Positions 13,942 through 28,109 of a stretch of 64,000 nt of DNA are shown here, piece after piece. This DNA is from Hyperoplus lanceolatus (lineage: Eukaryota; Chordata; Actinopteri; Uranoscopiformes; Ammodytidae). Location: the NCBI GenBank assembly GCA_026929865.2, contig CM049409.1, positions 9,618,952 to 9,682,951 of the forward strand, in the 5' to 3' direction. Numbering within the stretch: position 1 is the first letter of the stretch; every line of letters begins with the position of its first letter. A program made the translations under genes and the position numbers. The notes under the pieces are model-generated. The model had not been told where the DNA came from. It saw nothing but the letters and a program-made list of their open reading frames with translations, and searched no databases.

Positions 13942-13955
13942 GCTGCCATAGTAAC
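13942..13955 (+). promoter_or_regulatory. near-consensus RFX X-box upstream of ank3 exon 1
   Basis: GCTGCCATAGTAAC fits the X-box GTNRCC-N2-RGYAAC with one mismatch (C for T at position 2), about 560 bp before the ATG. A motif match only. Confidence 0.3.
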
Positions 13956-13987
13956 CATCCCCCTCGTACCCTCCCTCACTCCACCTC

Positions 13988-13990
<3 letters not shown>

Positions 13991-14024
<34 letters not shown>
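13991..14024 (+). repeat. (TC)n microsatellite near the ank3 promoter
   Basis: 34 bp TC tract, about 500 bp before the ATG, in a strongly pyrimidine-rich strand. Confidence 0.97.
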
Positions 14025-14026
<2 letters not shown>

Positions 14027-14149
14027 CCTCTCTCTCCTCCCTCCCTCCACCTCTGTTCTGGCGATGCTCGTGTCTCTTTTCCTTTCCATCCGGTTTGTCC
14101 TCACCTCTCCTGGATGCGCTCCTCTCACACTGCCAGCGGATGACACACG

Positions 14150-14514
14150 AGGAGGAAGAGGAGACGGAGGAGACAAGGAGAAGCTGCTGTCTCTTCTCTC
14201 CTGTCCTTCCATCACTTTAGAAAAAAACAACCAGAAAGAAAGAGAGAAAGAGCAGACTGGACCAGAGCAACAACCAAAAGAAAGGACACACAGGATATAC
14301 AATACAAATACAAAAGAAAACCCTACTCTTCTCCATTCTCCTTTTCAAGGAGGGCATTTTTCTTCCCTTTCCCCCCCTTTCCTTTTCTACTCCGATTTTT
14401 TCCTCTGAGATCCCGGTTTTGTCACTTACAAGCCCCTGAACTTCTCTGGGATTTCAGGTGAGGCACGCGTGTGAAGTGTGTGGTGCTTCTACATATTTTT
14501 TCAAATAACCTATC
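14150..14514 (+). promoter_or_regulatory. probable promoter and 5' UTR of ank3 exon 1
   Basis: This is the stretch directly upstream of the exon 1 ATG. It is purine-rich then pyrimidine-rich and has somewhat more CpG than its surroundings. No convincing TATA box is visible. A consensus-like donor (CAG then GTGAGG) sits at 14455-14463, so a non-coding leader exon ending at 14457 is possible, although an uninterrupted leader into the ATG is simpler. The ATG has A at -3 and G at +4, a strong initiation context. The transcription start is not determinable from sequence alone. Confidence 0.5.
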
Positions 14515-14637
14515 ATGGCTCACGCGGCCTCCCAATTGAAGAAGAATCGGGGGGAAGTGGATGTGAATGCGTTAGAGGACGAGAAGGAGAAGCGGAGGAA
14601 GAGCAGGAGAGCAGCGTCCCGGGAACAAAAGAGAAAG
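14515..14637 (+). CDS. ank3: ank3 exon 1: initiator exon, residues 1-41
   Basis: The exon starts with [12 protein letters not shown], the signature N-terminus of one class of ankyrin-G (and ankyrin-R) transcripts. It continues as a highly charged, lysine- and arginine-rich tail ending in EQKRK, just before repeat 1. It is exactly 41 codons and is followed by the donor GTAATA in phase 0. The known mammalian ANK3 tail is 38 residues, so this one is three longer. The next 33.3 kb to exon 2 is intron 1. Confidence 0.93.
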
Positions 14638-16483
14638 GTAATAGACTGGGTCCGGCTGGCTCTGCTGGTGGCTTCAATCTGCTCCGCTCCACTAGCACCA
14701 TTGGAGCGTGACTCTGTGTCTCTGTGTGCTTCTCTACATCTACCTTCATCATCTGTGCTTGGAGGTGTCCTCGTCACACTCCCATTCATCCTTGTACATG
14801 TTCACATCAGCGCATAAAGCAAGACACATGTGGAGTCTTGTGTTGACACGAATCATGTCGTTCAAGAGCATCTTTGACCTTGCATACTGAGTGCGTGTGT
14901 GATGGTGTCTCGCTGCTTCTTTATGTGTGAGTCCGTGTGTTTATTTTTGCCTTGCATGAGAAAGGTTTGGACATAAAGCTTTGGTAGCTCAAAGTCAAAA
15001 ATGATTTCAACCGTTTGTGCGTGATGTTATTAGCTGCCAAAATCTGGATGAGGTGAACGCTTTATGGTCACATGGAGCACTTTGTTTTCCTGCCTCTGAC
15101 TCTTTCAACGTTTGTGCGTCTTTCTTGAAACTACGTCACAAGGGGCTTCCTTAAATATTTGCACATTTCTTATTTGTTTTAGTGAGAAATTAGTCAGTCA
15201 GTTGTTATGATCACCCTGTGCTACTTGTGATGTGTAAATCATTGCTACTTACTAGGTGTTATTTAACCTTGTTGTGAGCTTCACACCAAATAAGTTGAAA
15301 GCTGGGAGTTTGGAGATAGTTTTTGCATTTGTTTTTAAATTGTCAAACAAGACAAATGGGCGAAACACAGGCCAACAAAAAATCTTTTCTCTTGATCATC
15401 GTTTAGGAAATGTGTGAGTGCTGTGGTGGGTTTGTGTGTGTTCTTGCTTGTGTATGTGTGCACAGACAGCCATGTATAATGCATACATGATTTATTGATG
15501 ACAAAGCTTTTAATATGATGGAGGAGGAACTTGAATGCACATGGGTCGCCCTCCTCATCCTCCTGTTTTACTTGTCAGCCCTTTACTATAGAAAACAGTG
15601 GTAGTAACACATGCAAAACTAAGAAGTCTAAGAAGCTATCGATGCAAACAGACACAAAAGTTTTCTTTTACACAGTGTACCATTAAAACAACACTATTGT
15701 AATGTTTGGAAACAACATACATAGTATTGTGCATATTGACTGTGGAGTGCTTTGACCGTGAGGGATCTGTTCAATAACAGTGGCATTTACTGCACTTTGC
15801 GCCCATGGGTGCCTGGTTTTGAATTATGCTGCTGCCAACGTTATTTGACCTCAGCACAAACAAGAAGCCAGCTCGCGTGGTCTAATCTTTTCTAAACCAA
15901 AAAAAGAAAAGATTTATGAGGTCAAATGATTTTATTGATCTACTTCTCTGTACGGTCAAGTATGTTCCAAAAACCTCTATACAGTCCCATAAGTGCACAT
16001 GACAGTAGTTTGCTCTGTGTTTGTGTGCATGTGTGTAAAAATGATGTGTCTGAGATGCAGCTCTGTATAGATCAGGTTTCAAAGATTAGAACAGGAGAGA
16101 GAGATGATGAGGAGAAGAGAGGAGAGGGTTGTATTGATTCAATCGTGCACAGCACCGTCAACGAGGATAATAAACTTTCTTTACTCACCTCGGCCTGACC
16201 CGCGTCCTTCCCTCTGTCCTCACACTAATCTGCTCTTCTCTCCCTCTGTCTTCGTGTCTTTTTTCTGTCTTTGTCTTCGAACATTTGGCACGGTTTCTCC
16301 GTATCATCCTCTCTCAGTTCAGTCACATGAATACAGCTCTCTTTGCCTTTTTATATTATTTATTATTAGTACTTCTACCTTGTGAATAATATGCTGTCAT
16401 GAAACAAAGTCAACCCAAAAGTTAATTTGTTTGTCAGTCTTCTTTTACTCAAGGGATATGAACTTTTGATATTCGTTGTTGTC

Positions 16484-16582
<99 letters not shown>

Positions 16583-19500
16583 ACAGATCCACAGAAATTG
16601 TCCTGCTCAACACACCAAGGGCTCGTTTGCATGTGGTTGATTTCTTGGCTGCCCTTGCTGGTGCACTGGTACCCCTGTTGCTTACCTTCCAACTCTCGCT
16701 GTGTCCCACAACACACAGGAATAGAATGGCGGAGAGGTGTCAGAGACACATATTCAGAAAGACTTTAAGAGATAAAAGGACATGACAGTCTCAGGCAGCA
16801 AAAAAGAGAAGGAATGACAACAACTAAAGATTTGTACAATAAGAGATGAAAATAATAGGAAAATATGTGAATCATGGTGTTACCTTGCGCATCCAATATT
16901 GATCTTCGTCAAATGAGACATTTTCTTCATGTATTGCTGAATGAACTTCCTGCTCACATCATGCTTACTTGCATATCCCATCAATATGCAAGTAATATTG
17001 TCTGTTTCTCTCTATCATTTAGCGTCTTGTTGCTCAACTGATACGGTTGTCTCGATACAAATTGTGAAAGAAACAGCGTTGAGTCACTGCTTTCACAGCT
17101 CTTCTAATGCTATATTAAGATGCAAGAGTAGGTTAAAAAAATGTAAGTAGAGAACACAGAATGGTGTGTCTTCCCATTCTTACATTTATTTATTCATTGA
17201 GGCATAGAGTCACACAACGTTAATTGTTGCATCTACCGTATAAATGGCGACATGTTGCATTGTGGGATTGTTTTCCACTTTTTTGTTCCGTTGTTGGATC
17301 TTTTAGGGCACAATATAGTAAATACTCTTCACACTCAGACCTCTCAGACACTTATAAGTTGGCAGAGGGTTAGATGGTTAATAGGGAAATGAGATGAGAT
17401 GAGATATAGTTGGACACGAGGTCTGCTGCTTTTATCAGACATCACTCAGTTCAGCTTCGGCCTAATGGAGTCCTGGGTGTCTGGGGAGGAATCCCTGCTA
17501 CTGACGCCTATCAAAGTGCTGTTGTGTGTGGCGGCCTTTTTGTAGTGTGTATCATCAGCAAAGCATCACAGAGGGAGATAAAGGTCCCACCATTGGCATC
17601 CTGGGAATAGTAAGATGTTAACCTAAGAGACAGACAACAAGGGAGAGAAGTGACCCCACGTCTGTGTATCTGTCCTCTGAAATAAAATGTTCATGTGTTA
17701 GGGTAGAAACTCTGAGAAAGACAACTCAGTTGTCAGTGGTCATCTGTACGGGAAACCCCCATTACTCTTGTTACATAAATTCTCCAAGCTGCTTTACTTC
17801 TTATGACATTATGTAGAGCCAGGAGCCCCCAATGAATTCCCAGAGAGAGAGCAAGAGCTAAGCAAAGCATAGGAGTCCCAGTTTTACACTCTTCACGTGT
17901 ATGTTGGTAAAGCCCCTATCTCACTGGGCTGCGACTGTTTGCGACAAGTTGGAGACTGCATTCGCAAACGAGTCTCTAAACTGTCTCCAAACGTTTGCGG
18001 AGGTCTCAATTTCCTCGCATGAGTCGCAGAGCCGCGCAGTCCTGTCGCATGAATTTTGAACATGTTCAAAAAAAGTGTGCGACAAATCAGTCTCAAAATA
18101 GTCGCAGGTGTGTCGCACGCGTCGCAAACCCTTCTCAATTTAGTCTCCGCGAGTCAGAAAGTGCGAGAAGTGTGAGACAACTTTGCGAGGGTTTGGCGAG
18201 TGTTTGGCGACATATGAAACTAAATTGCGACTGCTTTGAGACAAAAAAGAGACTGACATTCCGTTCGTGCGACACTCGCCAGACGTTCGTGAGACATAAA
18301 TGCGACCTCATGGCAAGGACATTCGCAAACGTGTCGTAAGTAGCAACTCAGTGAGACTGCAAGTGAAAATTGTCGCAAATTGGCACATTTTGTCGCAATT
18401 TTGTGTCTCCAACTTGTCGCAAACAGTCGCAGTCCAGTGAGATAGGGGCTTAAAGTACCTATTGCTTCCCTCAATGGTTTATTATATGGGCCATGCCTTT
18501 TCTTTTCACAGGCTTATTGTAGAACCTAATCCGTGGAGGTGCTGTTCCTTTTTCCAGGGGTTTCCTATGCACCTGTGTCTCGACTGTGTAAATGAAGTCT
18601 AATATTGTGACATTGTTTCATCGAAAGCTTTTGCCAAATTTGATCCACTTCATTAAAAATTCCAAAAATCACTGGCAAGTCCCGCTCTTGAGTGGTGCAT
18701 GTCATCATCATTTATCACAATCATCACTGTTAATTAGAGGACGAAAGCACCAGGATCACAGTAGAGAATCCAAAGTAAGACTTTGAAATCACTGCTGGAG
18801 GGCGAACAGATCCAAATGGTGTTGAGATTGGATTCTAGCCACACGATGCCTTCGGAGCAAGCCTGTGGCAACAGTGGCAAGGCAAGATTCTGGTTGGCTC
18901 TGAGAGGAAAAGTAAACCGTGGGGAAAAGAGTCATCAGGGGTGGAGGCAGGCGGGAAGTGAGGGGACATCATATCAGTCCGTATTTTAATAGATTTCTAC
19001 CCTATTTTTCTTTCTTTCCATCTCATTTCCTTCTCTGCTTTTCTGAAACAAAGCCTGCACGTGTGGTGCTTCCTCGCTCCTTCCCCCGCCACCTTCTCTC
19101 TCACCTCTTCCCCTCCCCACCAGGCCGTAAAATATGGAGGTTAATGAATTTGGCGCTCATGAATGCTTCAGCTAATTGCATTGGCATTGGGAACTCCTCC
19201 CAGTATTACAAAATGTTTTCCCCGTCAAGATGGCCACCGGCTGGACGGGTGTTGAGCACGACTTTGAAAAGGCTGCCAAGCTTCTGTACGTGGAAATAAT
19301 GAAAATGGATGTAGCGTATGTAATAATGCATTTTTATATACTCGGTGAGAACATGATTTACTTGATTTAGCTAGACTAGGGTAATCGCCTCAGAAGCTAT
19401 TGACCAGTTTGTAGTACCACACTGCCTCTGTGTATAAATCTCAGAGGGGAACCTCATGTCCACTCATACACACACAGACGGTACACCTATTCAATGAAAA

Positions 19501-20212
19501 GGGAGGAACCACACCTACATATAAAGATGTGTTACAGGACCCTTCTTAGTAGAGAATGACAGTGCTCTACTGGCTTAATATAAATACTTATAAATTATTC
19601 ATTAAAAAGTAAGTAACCTGAATAAACGTCTTAGCCTATATTTGTTAACATTATCTCAAATCTGTTTTAAAACAATAGTGAGGTGTCTTTAACATTGAAA
19701 CAGTTTTGTTCTTGCTGTAACCATTTCTCCTTTTCAAACTGGGCTTTTAAAAATCCTTTCTTTTTTGTCACTGCAGCTCCTTTTCCTTCACCTGCAGCCC
19801 AGCACAATGACACTGTGGAAGCACAAAAGGGAAATGTATACTTAATAAACGTCAACTTTTCATATATATATATAGACGTGTGACGTTTTCTGACACACTG
19901 ATCAAACATTCAGATCCAAGAAGAAAATATCTGAATCTTGACAATGCTTGGTGTTTGCCTTTATCATATTATCTATGCATTGTGATTCACATACACTATA
20001 GACACCCTAGTTAATTAGAACATCTCTTGTATTAAACATGGCCTGACACGTGCAGGATCCTCCAGTACGCAACAGCGTCCTCACTGCATGCTGCTGCTAT
20101 TGTTCTACATTAGCTTCAATCTCTAAGGGGAAATGAGAGCGTGTAATACGGATTGTTCTAATTATTGATCCTCCACTTTAAGGGTCCTCACTGAGAGCTG
20201 TTGCAGGGGGAT

Positions 20213-20247
<35 letters not shown>

Positions 20248-20460
20248 TGCTGGGATTTTCATAGGGAGCCTTTGTAACTGGAAACCTGTCTATGTGGAGA
20301 TTTGTTTGTCCTACCTATTGGGGAAAAATCCATGTTGTCTGGTTGTGGTTCCTGGTCTGGTGTTTTTTGGTGTTTTTTCCTTTTTTGGTGCATTAGGTGA
20401 CTTAAATTGCATGTAGCACAACATTTGTATCACTTTTTCCAGTCATATGGTCGGTGGCTA

Positions 20461-20515
<55 letters not shown>

Positions 20516-20627
20516 CGCGCGCATTGAAGAATCAGACAGAAAAAAGCTGGGAAAATGAGAGATTGAAGTAGAAAGGAGAGAAGAAGAGATAAGAACTAAT
20601 AGATGGAGAGAGAGTGTATGTGTGTGT

Positions 20628-20665
<38 letters not shown>

Positions 20666-22177
20666 AAGAGAGAAGAGATAAGAAGAAATGGAGAGAATTA
20701 GAGAGGCATAGAAAGAGAGGAGAGAGCATGATGGTAAGCCTTAAGGTCATTTGAAGGTGATTGGCGTCTTTCTTGCCGTTCTTCAAACCACGTGCATCCT
20801 CCCTCCTCTTCATTCCTGTCTCTCCTGGATGTGATTTTACAGTTCACACAAAATCATGTAAAAAATACCCTAATTTATTTTGAACTCCCTAGCTCTCTTT
20901 AAAGGGGTTAATGACTTTTTGGGATAAAGAATTGTATTATGCATTGTTTTACTATTTTTTTAAATTCTATGGACCAAGTTATTTGTCCAGGAATTATTCT
21001 GAAGAGTAATCGGTAATAACGATAATTGTGAGATGCAGCCCTAATCAAAGTGCAGTGCCATATACTGTAGCTTGCAGCTATAGGAACAGAGAATTTAATA
21101 TGCATGTAAATACATAAACCAGTGCTGTGTAATACAATTCATGTGAGGCATGATTCTCCAATCCTGCTTAGTAACAAAGGACGAAAAGTCCTCTCAGCGG
21201 GAGAAGAGACAGACTGAGTTTTCGCAGTTTTTCCTTGCTGAAAATTTAAGCTGCTATCAAGAGACGTCCTATAAGGATACAGGATTACAGTTCAAGTTTG
21301 ATGCCAACAGATTTAAAAGCCAGAATAGAGAATAGTCATATTTACTGGGGCAAATATTGGAAAGAAGCATCTCCTACCAACTGCTTTTTTTCTTTGTGAT
21401 ACCTAACTGTAGGACTTACCTATCCATCACTTGTCTCCTGTAAATAGGACCAACTCGCGTCTGAAGCTCAAGGGGTGAGACAGAAATGCGTGCAGTGCAG
21501 TACACCGTGAGATTATTCACACATAGTTATAGATACAGTAATGCTGCTTAATGATGTGATTATTACAGAGCTGGGGGTGGGGTGGTGTCGGGGTCTAGGG
21601 GGTATTGAAGCCAGAAGAATATGAAGAGGAGGAGATAAGAGAGCAGGGACTTGATGAGGCAAAGACAGAAGAATGGAAAGAGAGGTCAAGGGGAAGCAGG
21701 TGCGGAAGAGATGCAGGGAGAAGAGGGAGGGGAAAAGGTGACTTTCTGAAAACAAGACAAGAATAGAAAACGGGATGACAGGCAGTCATAGAAAAGGATG
21801 TCTGTGGTCTGTTCTGTACTCAAAACATGAACCTACTGTCACTATAATTCCTAATTGTTCAATTGTACAACTTAATTTCTTCCTTTTTCTTTGATGCACA
21901 AGTTTGTCTTGGGGAAATGTCAAGGCACTGTTCACTGAAGAAGCAGTATGTGTGTGTACGTATGTGTCACTACTTCAATATCACACTCATTAATCCCCCA
22001 CTGTGCATCAATGCCAGACCTCTTCTATCACGCAGTTAAAGACGCCAAATGGTGTGTCACAAGCATGTGTGTCTGTGTGTGTGTGTACGTTTATGCATAT
22101 ATGGCAGGTGCTACTAATACACTCACAGATAAAGCTTATCCTATTGAAATGGTTCTCTCACTCACTCTCTATTTCTT

Positions 22178-22237
<60 letters not shown>

Positions 22238-23293
22238 CACTTTGTTGACCCTTGGGACTCAGGCCTGTACGGCTTGATAATTACTTTCTTTTGCCCGCCC
22301 CACCTCCACCTCCACCAAAACGCAGACTCCCTGTACTGCACTTAACCACCTGCCACTCCACCATCACACGCAGCGATAACTAGAATCTTGGGGTCATCAA
22401 TTTTGTTTTAATGCATAATTTTGTTTAGAGATCCATCCTAGTACCCAAATGTGTATAATAGACTACACTTAATAAGTCGATCGTGTCTCAGAATTTATAG
22501 CTATTATCTCTGTCAAGACCTCTGGATCTGTAACCCAGTCTCCTCAAAATGTTCTCCCCAAGAGAAAGCCTCTGTCCCTGGGCAAGGGCAGGACTACGTG
22601 GTCCTGGCATTGTGTTGGCCCAGCGGTTCGGGCTCAGGCTCTGGGGCTTCTGGAGCTGAGGAAATGGTCTGTGTTAGGACGGATCGATGGTAATCACACC
22701 TCTTCACAGCTAGCTCTCTCTCTCTCGCTTTAGGGGGGAGGGGGAGAGCTAACAGGGGGTAGGGTTGTTGGGGCGACGAGGTGGAAGCAGAGGGGGGATT
22801 TGTATGCAGGGCCCCCTTGGGAATAGAAAAACGCCTAGATTCATGATCAGAGAAAACATATTCACCCCACCCCGTCTCGCCCCTATCCCATCTACAAACT
22901 CCCAAAACATGGATGTATACTTCTGCCTTATCTGATTGTATTGGGGAAACATTCTTAGTTTAGCATGTGCAGACTTTGTCCATCTATCCTCACTTTTGTC
23001 AAGGTAAAAGATTTAGCTATTGCAGTTCTAATTTGATGCATTTCTTCTTTGCTGAAATGTGTTTTGTTAACCTCCAAAGGACAATAAACCTCCTGCAATG
23101 TCAACATAAAATACTCCTTATACAATAATACATGCTCTTACTACCATTTTGTCACAACATATAGAATGTATTGTTGCTGTTGGCCCTGAGGGGAATGACT
23201 CCATTGCCCCTTTACGGAAGTGATTTAATGTTGAAAAGGTTGCAGTCACCATTGCAGTGAAGGAATAGCATGGATATTTAGTTTTTTCCTAGT

Positions 23294-23341
<48 letters not shown>

Positions 23342-26300
23342 TTAGGTGTACTGTGCTGTAGTATTAGGTAAAAGAAGCAATAAAAAGGATCCCTTTGGTC
23401 ATCTGCTGGCTAGTAGTTTACGTCCTTAAAGAATGCCTGCGCAGAACGCAGTATTCCATTGTAATGCCAACTGATGGGGAAAGGTTGATTGTAGCTCCAA
23501 GGTTGCATTGGTATTCTTTTACTCAGATTCTTATGTGTCAGTTCTCTGGAGAAAAAAAACAGACCTTTAGACAGTTGAAAAGCATTACACACAAACACAC
23601 ACACAGTCACACACGCGCGTGCGCACACACACACACACACACACACACGCATCAGTGAAGTATTTTGCTGCATTTCATGTTTTTTGTGTTGAGTGCAAAC
23701 AATAATCAAAGCATTCTGTCTACATTCTGTTTGACACAAAATTATTCACACACTCTGTTATCAGTGAACACTCACTGCATATTGTAGTGTGGAAGTGTAT
23801 TTAATCATCACCGAGAAGACTCTCCTATACTGAGGCAGCAAAAAAATACTTTAATAACACAAAGTGGTTCACTATAGACTTACTGTAAGCTAAATTGAGG
23901 CAGGTCAGAAAGAAGGCCTGCCAGGGTTGGACAGAGTCGTGGTGTCAAATTGTACTATGGCTGAAAGTCAAGGATGAGGCAGGGAACAGAGCGAAGCGGT
24001 GATTTATATCATACCACACACACACACACACACACATACCTGTCCCCCTTCCTCCAAATGTCCTCAATTTCAAACCCTCAGTCTGCTGAGTTTTGACCTC
24101 TTTATGATTTGTTTTACTCTGTATTCCTCCCCTCTTTCTCTGTTCTTGGTTCTTCCTGAGCGTAACCATAGAAGGCAAATCAATGTTTGGCCTTGAATTA
24201 TTAGCGGATAACTGTGGCTGTATCCCGCCCTTTGATCCAAACCATCATATTTCATCGTTGTACTTCTGACATTTTTCTGTCATCGCCCTTTTTTCATCAG
24301 TGAGCATCAATAATTATTTGTAAAATGTCCAGTAATAAACAGTAAATGTGTTAATAGACACATAGACACAATTTTTTTTAAAGGCAATTTGCAATTTTTT
24401 TTTGTATGAAGGCTTGAATAACATTGTCCGTGCTGTGAGGGACATTGGCTGCACATGTCGTGATCCGAGTTTCCCCCCAAAGCAGGACAGGTGTACAGGA
24501 TTGATGGCTCTAGGTGTCCTCCAAGCTCGCAGCACTTGTCACAAATCCATCACTCATACTGTGTAGGGCAACACAAGAGCTGAGAGGCAAACATTTAATG
24601 AATAGTGAAACCAAAAAAAGTAATGAATGTTTCAAATTAACGTACAGCTCCAGATAAGATATAATCTATAAATAGAGAAAAACAGTAATATATGAAAGTT
24701 GAAGTTTCGAGAATATAGAGCAAGGATAGATTTATTGATAGGTCCATTTGGCAACTTTTTTTTGATAATTCGTTTTAGATTAGGTTATTTTCTCTGCTGA
24801 AATACCAACCAAATTGCCAACTGAATTTTCAGCACTTGTGATGATTTGCTGCTTCCTATCATCATTGTAAAATTAATATCTTAGTATTTTGGACAGTTGG
24901 TTGAACAAAAAAAAGACAAAAAATTAATCAAATTTGGCATTTGGTTAATTGTATAACCAAATGCCAAATGTGTAGTGGTTCTCGCTTCACAAATGCGAAT
25001 ATTATTGTTCTTATTATCATATCCTTTTTTAATATTTAAGTGAATTTTTCTGACTTTTGGACTATTAGGCAGACAAAACAAGCAACAAAACCTAACTCTA
25101 AAATTTGTAAAAAATTTAAATTAAACAAAAAAAAGGGATAGGGAAAGTAATCATGAAAATATGTTGTTGTTACTGGCCCTACTTCTGGAATAACACCACT
25201 GAAACACTGCTGATGTTATACACAATGCAGAGATGATGACTGATATTGTATCGATGCGGCGGGGAAACGTAACCTCCGCTGGATCAGCTTTCACCTCACA
25301 CAGTCGTTTCATTACAAGCATATTATCCCGCTCTCCCAGACATAACTGAGTCATGGCAGTTGCTCTCATTCCCCATATGATAAACCTTTTTTTTTTCATT
25401 TTACACTATTGCTGATTGGCAATTTATCTTCAGTCCCATCCATTCTTCTTGGTCTCCCATTGGTTCTTTCTCCCTCTGTTTGGTTACTGTCGCTTTCACA
25501 AACAAGCATCATGTTGAAAATAGAAAAGCCCTACAGCAATTCCCAGCCAGCTCCCTTGCTGATTCAAATTGCCATGTTGACAATCGCAAACTTTGACAAT
25601 CGCACACTGGATATTTTTGGTTTTCTTTCTGGGTGTTGTCATCTGTGATCTGTCTTGTCTGTGTTTCATCTCAAATCTATAGTAGTATTTTTCCACAAAT
25701 GCAGTTTCCTACCTGCGGGAAATTGTGTACAGCTAGAAGCTATCTGTGTTGATTTTACTTTCGAACAAAAAATGGATTGGACTCCTATAGCAGATATATT
25801 CTTAAATAATTTGCCAACCTTTTTTGGCACCTGTTGTAAAAGTAAAAAAAAATACTTTTCTTCCATCATGCTGTTAATGTAGAGAAGTTGTTCTGAAGCT
25901 TGGATTAAATTAAACAGAAAACAAATAAATGTAACCAACAACAAATATTAAGAAAATGTATTTATTCTTATTAAATTGTTTAGCAAATTATCCAATTAAC
26001 TGCTTGTTACACCTTCTCAAATGTGAGGATTTACTGCTTTTCTCTGTTTCCTGTTTTTTTAATTTTACATATTTTTGGACAGTTGGTGGTTGTGACTCCT
26101 CCCGATACTCTTGACATAGATTTGTCAAATATGAATTATCCACATTACATATACAGTAGGTCTGTCTTTCAATGTCAAAATAAAATTCACAGTTTTTGCA
26201 ATAAGTAACATGTTATTTTGTCATGTCAGAGCACTGACATAGTTCTTGTTAAAACAGCTTTCAGTGGAGCTTACCATTGTGGTATTTATATCATTACATT

Positions 26301-26778
26301 TATTGGATCAGATTACTGTTTTATACCTGTACCTCAATCATAGATTAATCGACAAGGAAAGTTATCAAGTTTAAGGGCTGTATTGAGTCAGATTACTGAA
26401 ATCATATGCCACATTACTAAAAAGTGGATGCTACATTGTCCTCTCTGTCCATATGAAGTTTTATCGCACACTTTGCTACATGTCAGCTTTAAGGCTTGAT
26501 TTGATGCTTTGAGACGCAGCAACATGAGTCAGGTTGTTGTTAGTGTTGCTGCTGACTAGGTTGCTGTCAGCGTGTGTGTGTATGTGTGTGTTTGTGTGTG
26601 TGTGTTTGTGTTCACACGCACTTATTTGTGCCTGTGTGTGTGTGTGTGCTGCTGAGTGGTATGCTGTCCGCTGTGTGTCATCCTTCTTGACACCCACATC
26701 ACCACTCTTAACTTTTCGGGGGACCATCCCTCCTGACAGCCAAAAGGATGCTCTAGCTATTCAGACACACACACACAG

Positions 26779-26813
<35 letters not shown>

Positions 26814-27861
26814 AATTTGCTGAAGTGACCAATTAGAAGAAGTGTTGGAACTAAGCAGAAATGACACAGAGTAGACAACAACAGCAAAAACTGTGCTTGT
26901 TCTTCCTCCCAGGAGTCCTGACCTGTGTATCATTTAATTCTTAACTATGGCATTAATATAAATGATGAACTGTGTGTGGCTTAGAATTGATTTAAAGACC
27001 TTTCAGATCTGGTTGATTAGTCTGTTTGGTGACATTCTCTTACATCACATTATGATGTATTGGAACAATTGATTTTTGATGCAATGTCACCATGATGCCA
27101 GTAATGTGTCAGGCACAGGACATTGTACTATTGATGCAGTGAAGGACTGTTGTGAAAATGGCAGATTGAATGGGTAGGGGTAGTTAAGTTAAGTTATCTT
27201 TATTGTCAGTTGTACACGAGGCACATTGAAATTCGTCTTTTCGCATATCCCCTCTGAAGTTAACACACTTCGGAGGGGGTCAGAGCGCAGGGTCAGCCAT
27301 AGTACAGCTGGAGCAGTTTTTTTTGGGGTTAAGTGTCTTGCTCAAGGACACAATGGTAGAGATGGTGGGCACCGTTGACGCAATACCAGTCTCTGCTAGT
27401 TTTACAACTAACACCCCCCCTGTCCGGTGCCGGGGATCGAACCAATGACCTCATGGTTACTGGTCGGCCACCTTACCTCTAGGCCATCCTACCACCCGAA
27501 GAGATGTGTGTGTGTTTGTTTGGATAAATATGTGTATATTTTTTGTGAAAGTATACAGTCAGGGTTATTTTCTACTTGTTTGTATCTGTGCTTTAGAGTG
27601 TTGAGTGGTAAATCTGATCTCAATTTCTCAGACATTGAAAATCCTTGTTATAGGCATGTCACCTACTGAAAGCTAATTCAGACTTTTTTTTACTTTTATT
27701 GAACAATTATTTTTTGTCAACATGAACAACTGGTGACAGTTGAGAACAGATGATAATTAAACAGGAAGCCTCAGTACAAAGAGAGATAAGGTGAGACTGC
27801 AGGAGTAAAATTAAGTAAAGCAATCCACCTCAGTGAAGAGCTAGCTGCAAAGAGAAGAGAG

Positions 27862-27918
<57 letters not shown>

Positions 27919-28074
27919 ACTCTGTTGGCTGCTATAGCCAGGCTAAACTGACTGTACCCATCAGCCAAGGTTGTGTCTTATTATAGGTCATTAGTCTCTC
28001 TGCTCAGCTGCGACCTTGGCGCTACCTGCTGGAGCATGTATATGTACCCTAGTAGGCAAAATTAGTGTTTGTGT

Positions 28075-28109
<35 letters not shown>

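Larger units (their letters stand above)
21046..27182 (+). other. ank3 intron 1, third segment
   Basis: AT-rich non-coding sequence with microsatellites, a hairpin at 24932 and a G-run cluster at 22733-22773. No gene seen. Confidence 0.7.

Noticed and set aside
13521..14408. Long + strand open frame across the promoter region
   Set aside because: It is driven by (GT)n, (CA)n and (TC)n tracts and translates to low-complexity Val-Cys, His-Thr and Ser-Leu runs. No domain or exon structure.
14455..14463. Donor-like CAG/GTGAGG before the exon 1 ATG
   Set aside because: Possible end of a leader exon, but nothing in the window demands it. The conserved [12 protein letters not shown] exon follows within 60 bases.
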